This document shows, piece after piece, positions 1-4,072 of a stretch of 6,963 nt of DNA. This stretch comes from Gaiellasilicea sp963745775 (GTDB lineage Bacteria > Actinomycetota > Thermoleophilia > Gaiellales > Gaiellaceae). The notes beneath the pieces were generated by a model. The model was not told the origin of the DNA. It did not search any database and saw only the letters and a program-made list of their open reading frames with translations. The position numbers were made by a program, and so were the translations under genes. Numbering within the stretch: position 1 is the first letter of the stretch; every line of letters begins with the position of its first letter. The stretch spans positions 1-6,963 of the forward strand of contig CAVUYY010000004.1 of the NCBI GenBank assembly GCA_963745775.1, in the 5' to 3' direction.

Positions 1-22
1 ACACGCGTCCGAAGAGCGCCAT
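1..22 (-). CDS. Start of a gene leaving the window (partial, unknown product)
   Basis: On the minus strand an ATG at 22-20 opens a frame reading MALFGRV before the window ends. It lies 6 bases after the TAG stop of the 111-aa gene at 29-364. An AGGA motif overlapping that stop sits about 4 bases before the ATG, which suits a tightly packed operon. Only seven codons are visible, so no product can be assigned. The spacing and ribosome binding site are what support a real start; chance occurrence is possible. Confidence 0.4.
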
Positions 23-28
23 AGCGTC

Positions 29-364
29 CTAGACGGTGCGAGGATCGAGGCTGATCGCAACGTCGGCAGCGACACCGACCTTCTCGATCACGAGATGGTC
101 GTCCTCGTGGTCGACGACGTGCTCGATCTCGGGCGTCGAGTGGCCTCGCGCAAGCACGAAACGAGTCGCATCGGCGCGAACGTGCTCGTACTGGGAGCGG
201 GTGAGCGTGATCCGGACGGTGCAGTGGGAGTCGGAACATTCGCAGACGAACTCGTAGGCGTGGTCGTCGCCGCCGAGCGTGCCCGCTACGGCGTTGATCC
301 GCTCGTTCAGCTCGCGGAAGAGGGTTTCGTTGCGGGCGAGCCGCTCCTTGTGGTCGATCGCCAT
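29..364 (-). CDS. Conserved-looking hypothetical protein with Cys-x-Cys-x4-Cys cluster
   Basis: A 111-residue soluble protein without signal peptide or membrane segment. The N-terminus (MAIDHKERLARNE) is a charged, probably helical stretch. It is followed by a FVCEC segment holding Cys41, Cys43 and Cys48, a compact cluster that could bind a metal such as zinc. The rest alternates strand-like and charged segments and ends in LDPRTV. It resembles small uncharacterised proteins of Thermoleophilia-type actinobacteria, by recollection and not by search. The frame could also begin at a GTG at 385-383, adding seven residues. I prefer the ATG at 364-362 because GGAG lies 12 bases before it and the family-like sequence begins there. 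It follows the DUF1361 gene by 27 bases (6 with the GTG start), so the two are probably cotranscribed. Function unknown. Confidence 0.8.
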   Translation of the reverse strand: MAIDHKERLARNETLFRELNERINAVAGTLGGDDHAYEFVCECSDSHCTVRITLTRSQYEHVRADATRFVLARGHSTPEIEHVVDHEDDHLVIEKVGVAADVAISLDPRTV

Positions 365-391
365 CGCACCATCGTACTCCTGCACTTTCGC

Positions 392-1051
392 TCAGCCGTC
401 CTGAAGATCGAGCCTCATGAGCGCGTAGAGCACGAGATAGCTGAGCGTGAGGAAGCCGGAGAGGAGGATCGTCATCGCGATCGCACGAGGCTCGACGAGG
501 ACGCCGTCGAGCTGCGCAAGCAGGCTCGGATCGGTGAGGACGTCCCAGCTGTTCCAGCGCAGCACGCGGCCCAGGTAGACGCCGAAGCTCGAGAGGCCGA
601 GCGCTCCGATCGCGACGAGCCAGCCCGCGCTCCGCCCGGCGAGTTGCCGAACGACAGCCTGCACGAGATAGAGCGAGAGGAAGCCGAGGAGCATGCCCGT
701 CCAGGCGGGCGCCGCGATCACGACCACGTCGAACCAGAGCGGCGCTCGCGCGGTCGGTTCCAGATGCTTGAAGTCGGTGACGATGTACGGCGCGTTCGGC
801 AGGAAGAGGAGCCACAGCGCGCCGAGGGCCAGCAGCGAGCTCGCGCGCGCCCCGGCGCGATGCCGGTCGTAGACGAGGATCGCAAGCCCGAAGGGAATCC
901 AGGCGAGGAAGAGGTTCCAGATCAGGCCACCGAACCGCGCTTCCCCGGCGTACGCGTAGCGCGCGAGCACGAGCGCTACGGAGAAGAGCGAGAGGAGCGC
1001 GAGCGCCGCGAAGATCGCGCGACGGCGGCGGCTTGCATCTCGGTCGAGCAC
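392..1051 (-). CDS. DUF1361 family integral membrane protein
   Basis: A 219-residue polytopic membrane protein. Hydrophobic segments lie near residues 12-31, 40-61, 71-90, 107-133, 143-163 and 190-211, giving about six transmembrane helices after a basic N-terminus (residues 8-11 are all Arg). The signature FLPNAPYIVTD at 83-93, the preceding NLFLAWIPF (46-54) and AWTGMLLGFLSLYL (116-129), and RWNSWD (165-170) are hallmarks of the DUF1361 family. That family consists of inner-membrane proteins of unknown role, and about 220 residues is a usual length. The start is a GTG at 1051-1049; the nearby ATG at 1038 is out of frame. No clear Shine-Dalgarno site precedes it, but a TAGACT hexamer ends 6 bases before the GTG, so the transcript may be leaderless. 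It is the first gene of the leftward operon. The family call is firm; no substrate or activity can be given. Confidence 0.87.
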   Translation of the reverse strand: MLDRDASRRRRAIFAALALLSLFSVALVLARYAYAGEARFGGLIWNLFLAWIPFGLAILVYDRHRAGARASSLLALGALWLLFLPNAPYIVTDFKHLEPTARAPLWFDVVVIAAPAWTGMLLGFLSLYLVQAVVRQLAGRSAGWLVAIGALGLSSFGVYLGRVLRWNSWDVLTDPSLLAQLDGVLVEPRAIAMTILLSGFLTLSYLVLYALMRLDLQDG

Positions 1052-1063
1052 GATCTCAGTCTA
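1052..1063 (-). promoter_or_regulatory. -10-like element of the DUF1361 gene, possible leaderless start
   Basis: On the minus strand TAGACT (1063-1058) matches the TANNNT pattern of a -10 element. It is followed by GAGATC and then the GTG start, so a transcript beginning about seven bases downstream would start at the GTG itself. No good -35 hexamer is visible at 16-18 bases spacing. The hexamer lies within a small inverted repeat, CTCAG-TCTA-CTGAG (1055-1068), which might be a binding site or chance. Confidence 0.35.
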
Positions 1064-1077
1064 CTGAGGGCGCTTCT

Positions 1078-1106
1078 TTGACTTTCGCGCGCGCCGCTGC
1101 CACAGT
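1078..1106 (+). promoter_or_regulatory. Candidate promoter of the InlB-repeat protein gene
   Basis: TTGACT at 1078-1083 fits a -35 element. After exactly 17 bases CACAGT (1101-1106) matches the -10 consensus at positions 2, 4 and 6. Transcription would start near 1113, leaving a short leader that contains the purine-rich ribosome binding site GAGGGGGAA directly before the ATG at 1131. This lies in the 79-bp region between divergently transcribed genes. Assigned by pattern only. Confidence 0.4.
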
Positions 1107-1130
1107 CCGAGAGACCACGAAGAGGGGGAA

Positions 1131-2344
1131 ATGCCCTGGATTCCGAGGAACGTTGCTGCGGCGTCGATCGGAACGGCCCTGGTGGCCCTCGTCGTCGTGG
1201 CGCTCGCCGCCGCAGCGGCTCAGCGCACCTCCGCGATCGTCGAGCTGCAGGTCGCGCCGCGCGGCCCCGGTAGCGTCGCGGCCTCTCCGAGCGGCGTCGA
1301 TCTCGACGACGACAACGCTCCGGTGACCGAGCCGTGCGATGAGAACGACGACGACGACTCGTGCCGCTGGGGCTTCGAGCAGGGCACCGTCGTGACGCTG
1401 AGCGCCAGGCCGGAGTCCGGCAAGACCTTCGTCGGCTGGAGCACGCCCGATTGCCCGGGCACAGGCTCGTGCAGGCTGACGCTCGGCGCCGGCATCACCT
1501 CGATCGTCGCCATCTTCAGCCCGCTGCGGCTGGGCGTGAAGTACTCGGACGACGAGAGCGGCACGGTCACGATCGATCGCTCCGCGAACTCCTGCCTCGA
1601 CGACCAGGACGACGCCGACGCGTGCTTCGAGGTCGCTCCAGGAAGCCAGGTCAGGTTGACGGCGACCCCGGCGGCCGGTCACACCTTCAGGGGCTGGAAC
1701 CCGGGCTGCGAGCCACGGAACGAGCGGACGTGCACGATCGCCGTGATCGACCAGCCGACCTGGGCCGGAGTGGCGTTCGACAACGACGACCCGCCCGGGC
1801 TCCCGACCACGATCAAGGTGCAGTTCCGCCTCACGAAGACAGGGGACGGCGGCGGTCAGGTCACGGCGTCGAAGCTCGACTGCGGCGCCGAGTGCGACGC
1901 GAGCTACGACTACGGCGAGACGGTCACCCTGGCGGCCAAGCCCGAATCCGGGCTCGCGCTTCGACGGCTGGAACGGTGTCTGCGCGAGTACGCGGACGAC
2001 CTGCAGCTTCCCCGCCGGCCCGATCACCTCGCTCAAGGTGCAGTTCGCGCGGGTGCTCTTCGCGGCGCGCGTCGTGGGCGTGTCGGTGGGCTACAGCGGC
2101 GGCCGAACCGTGGTGGTGCGACTGGGCGTGAACAAGGCGACGACGGCGACGCTGCGGCTGCTTCGGAAGTGGGCGCGCGGTCGTCACGGCGAGGTCCGCG
2201 GTCCGGCCTGCCACGAGTGCGATCCGCTTGCGCGTGCCACGGGCGTCCCCTGCCGGCGTCTACCGGCTCACGATCGCGCTCGCCAACCCCGACGGCGGCA
2301 CGCTCACCCTTCCCGGACGGAATGTGCTCGTCCGGCGGCGATGA
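1131..2344 (+). pseudogene. Exported InlB B-repeat-like surface protein, broken by two single-base frameshifts
   Basis: Read with two corrections, this encodes 403 residues. An export signal or membrane anchor (hydrophobic 10-30, AAAAAQ) is followed by three divergent InlB B-repeat-like modules at about 36-130, 132-218 and 229-297. A beta-rich C-terminal domain runs from about 300 to 403. Each module shows a Cys pair, a Gly-x-x-Val-x-Leu-x-Ala-x-Pro strand, a Gly-Trp turn (GW at 102-103, 188-189, 279-280) and a second Cys pair. The ATG at 1131 has a strong GAGGGGG ribosome binding site. The frame breaks after Gly274: dropping one base at 1953 restores SRFDGWNGVC. It breaks again near residue 346: dropping one base at 2169 or 2170 restores GRAVVTAR and leads to the TGA at 2342-2344, which overlaps the next ATG. 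Uncorrected, the first frame stays open to 3044 as nonsense over the next gene. It may be a true pseudogene or an intact gene with sequence errors. The repeats suggest a cell-surface or adhesive role; the ligand is unknown. Confidence 0.8.
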
Positions 2345-3030
2345 GCTCCTCGAAGGACGTCCCGACCGATCCGGCCGAACCTTCGCCGCGGAAGCGGCGC
2401 CTCCGACAGCCGCTGCTCCGCCGTACCGTCACGACCGCCGTGGAGAATGTCGACATGGACGTCACCCCCGACCCGAACGAGCCGTCGCAGCCGCCGAAGC
2501 CACGCTTCCGGCTGCCGACCGTCGGCCAGATCAGCGCGGTCGTCGGCCTGATCGCCGGCGTGCTCGGGCTCGTCTTCCTCGTCTTCCCCGCGCTCCGGCC
2601 GGATCCCCCGCACGACACAGGCACCGTCGAGGTCTCCGACGTCCGCGTCCGCCAGCCCGTCAGCTTCGGCCGCTATCTGCAGCGGCTCAAGCTGCCCCCA
2701 GGCGAGCTCACTCCCGAGTTCCTCGCCCGCCGCGGCGTGATGATCGAGTTCCAGACCAAGATCGAGGGGTTCAAGGGGAAGCAGCTCCCGTTGCGCTGGG
2801 AGCTGAACGACGCGGCCACGAACGACATCGTGGACGAGGATCAGGCGGTCACGATCAAGCCCTCGACGAACAACGAGGGCCGGACGTGGTTCGTCTGGGC
2901 GCCGGCTCCCGAGACGACCGGCAAGTACTACGTCACGGTGACGATCTATCAGCCGCCGAAGGGGGAGGTCGACGTCCCGCTGGAGGCGTTCGACTCGCCG
3001 GAGTTCACGGGGCTTGCTGCGGCTCCCTGA
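2341..3030 (+). CDS. Single-pass membrane protein with extracytoplasmic beta-rich domain
   Basis: A 229-residue protein I cannot assign to a named family. Residues 1-60 are hydrophilic, with a basic patch (RKRRLRQ, 17-23) and a Pro-rich stretch (41-59). One transmembrane segment lies at about 61-83 (VGQISAVVGLIAGVLGLVFL region). Residues 95-215 alternate strand-like segments and may form an Ig-like or similar beta-sandwich outside the membrane, with FVWAPAPETTGKYYVTVTIY (184-203) as its most typical part. The ATG at 2341 overlaps the corrected stop of the upstream gene as ATGA, indicating translational coupling. High G/C at third positions continues right from this start. A second start, ATG at 2455 with GGAG nine bases before it, would give 191 residues and cannot be excluded. 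Coupling to an exported repeat protein suggests a joint envelope role (inference). Confidence 0.75.
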   Translation: MSSSKDVPTDPAEPSPRKRRLRQPLLRRTVTTAVENVDMDVTPDPNEPSQPPKPRFRLPTVGQISAVVGLIAGVLGLVFLVFPALRPDPPHDTGTVEVSDVRVRQPVSFGRYLQRLKLPPGELTPEFLARRGVMIEFQTKIEGFKGKQLPLRWELNDAATNDIVDEDQAVTIKPSTNNEGRTWFVWAPAPETTGKYYVTVTIYQPPKGEVDVPLEAFDSPEFTGLAAAP

Positions 3031-3041
3031 GCGGGCGACGA

Positions 3042-3047
3042 TAGAAT
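3042..3047 (+). promoter_or_regulatory. -10-like element before the VOC gene
   Basis: TAGAAT lies ten bases before the GTG start at 3058, in the 27-bp gap after the preceding stop. It fits five of six bases of the -10 consensus. A transcript would begin about four bases before the GTG, so it would be nearly leaderless; no Shine-Dalgarno motif is seen. No good -35 hexamer is present at normal spacing. It would separate the VOC/TOPRIM pair from the upstream unit. Confidence 0.45.
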
Positions 3048-3057
3048 TGCGCGTCTC

Positions 3058-3429
3058 GTGGACTGGAAGCTCGAACTGGTGCAGGTTCCTGTCTCTGACG
3101 TGGATCGGGCGAAAGCCTTCTACACCGAGAAGGCCGGCTTCACAGAGGATCACGACCACCAGGTCTCCGACGAGCTCCGCTTCGTCCAGCTGACGCCTCC
3201 AGGTTCGGCCTGCTCGATCGCTTTCGGCATCGGGCTCGGAAGCATGGCGCCAGGGTCGGTCCAGGGCCTGCAGCTCGTCGTCGCGGACGTCGAAGCGGCG
3301 CGAGCGGAGCTCTTCGAGCGCGGCGTCGAGGTCAGCGATGTCCAGCACTACGACTGGGGCTCGTTCGTCTTCTTCAGCGATCCGGACGGCAACAGCTGGG
3401 CGGTTCAGCAGCTCCCGGCTCGCAACTGA
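3058..3429 (+). CDS. VOC superfamily (glyoxalase/dioxygenase-fold) protein
   Basis: A 123-residue cytosolic protein of the vicinal-oxygen-chelate fold, with two beta-alpha-beta-beta-beta modules at about residues 3-60 and 68-119. The first opens with VPVSDVDRAKAFYTEKAGF (10-28), the usual strand, turn and helix with an F-Y pair. The second opens with GLQLVVADVEAARAEL and closes with FFSDPDGNSWAVQQ, the family's DPDGN turn. Length is normal for a one-domain VOC protein, which usually dimerises. The positions that often bind metal (a His in each opening strand, a Glu after DPDG) appear to hold Gln9, Gln and a non-acidic residue. It may therefore bind a small molecule without classical metal catalysis, and no substrate can be named. 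The start is GTG. The TOPRIM gene begins four bases after its stop, so they are probably one transcript. Confidence 0.9.
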   Translation: MDWKLELVQVPVSDVDRAKAFYTEKAGFTEDHDHQVSDELRFVQLTPPGSACSIAFGIGLGSMAPGSVQGLQLVVADVEAARAELFERGVEVSDVQHYDWGSFVFFSDPDGNSWAVQQLPARN

Positions 3430-3433
3430 CGTC

Positions 3434-4006
3434 GTGACCGCCAAGGCGGTCGTGCTGGTCGAAGGGCTCAGCGACCAGGCCGCGCTCGAGGCGCTCGCAA
3501 GGCAGCAGGGCCGAGATCTCGACGCCGAGGGCGTCTCGATCGTCTCGATCGGCGGCGCTCAGGCAATCGGAAAATTCCTGGATCGGTTCGGCCCGAAGGG
3601 ACTCGACCTCAGGCTGGCGGGCCTCTACGACGCCGGCGAGGAGCGGGATTTCCGGCGCGGTCTCGAGCGGGCCGGCCTCGGCGACGATCTCACTCGCGCG
3701 GAGATGGAGCGGCTGGGCTTTTTCGTCTGCGTCGCGGATCTCGAGGAAGAGCTGATCCGCGCGCTAGGCGTCACTGCGGTCGAAGACGTCGTCGACGCCC
3801 AGGGCGACCTCGGCGCCTTCCGGAGCCTCCAGCGCCAACCTCCATGGCGCGACCGACCGCCCGAGGAACAGCTTCGACGCTTCTTCGGCAGCGGCAGCGG
3901 CCGCAAGATCCGATACGCGCGTCTGCTCGTCGAGGCGCTTGAGCTCGAGCAGGTGCCGCGGCCGCTCGACGCGGTGGTTGGGCATGTCTCACCACGTGGC
4001 GCTTGA
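3434..4006 (+). CDS. Stand-alone OLD-type TOPRIM domain protein
   Basis: A 190-residue protein beginning MTAKAVVLVEGLSDQAALEA. VEGLSDQ (9-15) is the first TOPRIM motif, with Glu10 as the expected catalytic acid. SIVSIGGAQAIGKFL (35-49) is the second strand and Gly-rich turn. LAGLYDAGEERDF (61-73) occupies the place of the DxD motif, but only Asp66 is kept and the second Asp is replaced by Gly68, followed by Glu69-Glu70. ADLEEELIRAL (101-111) resembles the conserved acidic helix of OLD-family TOPRIM domains. TOPRIM domains of OLD nucleases cleave DNA using metal; here the ABC ATPase half is absent and no neighbour supplies it. The frame is open further upstream, but that part overlaps the VOC gene and reads as low-complexity Ser/Thr. 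I therefore place the start at the GTG at 3434, four bases after the VOC stop. It may be a nuclease, a nucleotidyl transferase-like enzyme or an inactive relative. Confidence 0.75.
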   Translation: MTAKAVVLVEGLSDQAALEALARQQGRDLDAEGVSIVSIGGAQAIGKFLDRFGPKGLDLRLAGLYDAGEERDFRRGLERAGLGDDLTRAEMERLGFFVCVADLEEELIRALGVTAVEDVVDAQGDLGAFRSLQRQPPWRDRPPEEQLRRFFGSGSGRKIRYARLLVEALELEQVPRPLDAVVGHVSPRGA

Positions 4007-4017
4007 GCGGGGAAAGA

Positions 4018-4031
4018 ATCGAGGCCTCGAT
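4018..4031. promoter_or_regulatory. 14-bp perfect palindrome, candidate operator
   Basis: ATCGAGGCCTCGAT is identical on both strands. It lies between the TOPRIM stop (4006) and the cyclase gene, ending six bases before a promoter-like -35 hexamer. There is no T-run after it, so it is not a rho-independent terminator. Its size and place suit a dimeric regulator, centred about 48 bases before the proposed transcription start. GC-rich DNA makes CG palindromes more likely by chance, so the call is tentative. Confidence 0.4.
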
Positions 4032-4037
4032 CCGCGC

Positions 4038-4066
4038 TGGACTTGTACGGCGCCAGGCGAAATCAT
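4038..4066 (+). promoter_or_regulatory. Candidate promoter of the cyclase-STAND gene (leaderless)
   Basis: TGGACT (4038-4043) matches four of six -35 positions. After exactly 17 bases AATCAT (4061-4066) matches four of six -10 positions. A start seven bases later would fall on the GTG at 4073, giving a leaderless message, in line with the lack of a good ribosome binding site. This supports 4073 over the TTG at 4043, which would lie at the edge of the -35 hexamer. Pattern evidence only. Confidence 0.4.
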
Positions 4067-4072
4067 GGCCAT

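Noticed and set aside
95..1081. A 328-codon open frame on the plus strand opposite the two leftward genes.
   Set aside because: Its translation is dominated by Arg, Glu and Asp with no recognisable motif, and the minus strand carries a clear DUF1361 signature; it is an antisense shadow.
1940..2185. Programmed ribosomal frameshifting in the surface-protein gene.
   Set aside because: Neither site shows a slippery run or a clear stimulatory structure, and two successive shifts would be needed; mutation or sequence error is simpler.
1956..3044. The first frame of the surface-protein gene stays open to 3044, suggesting a 637-residue protein.
   Set aside because: Beyond residue 274 it becomes Arg/Ala/Pro-rich with no domain pattern and runs across a better-supported gene in another frame; long open shadow frames are expected at this GC content.
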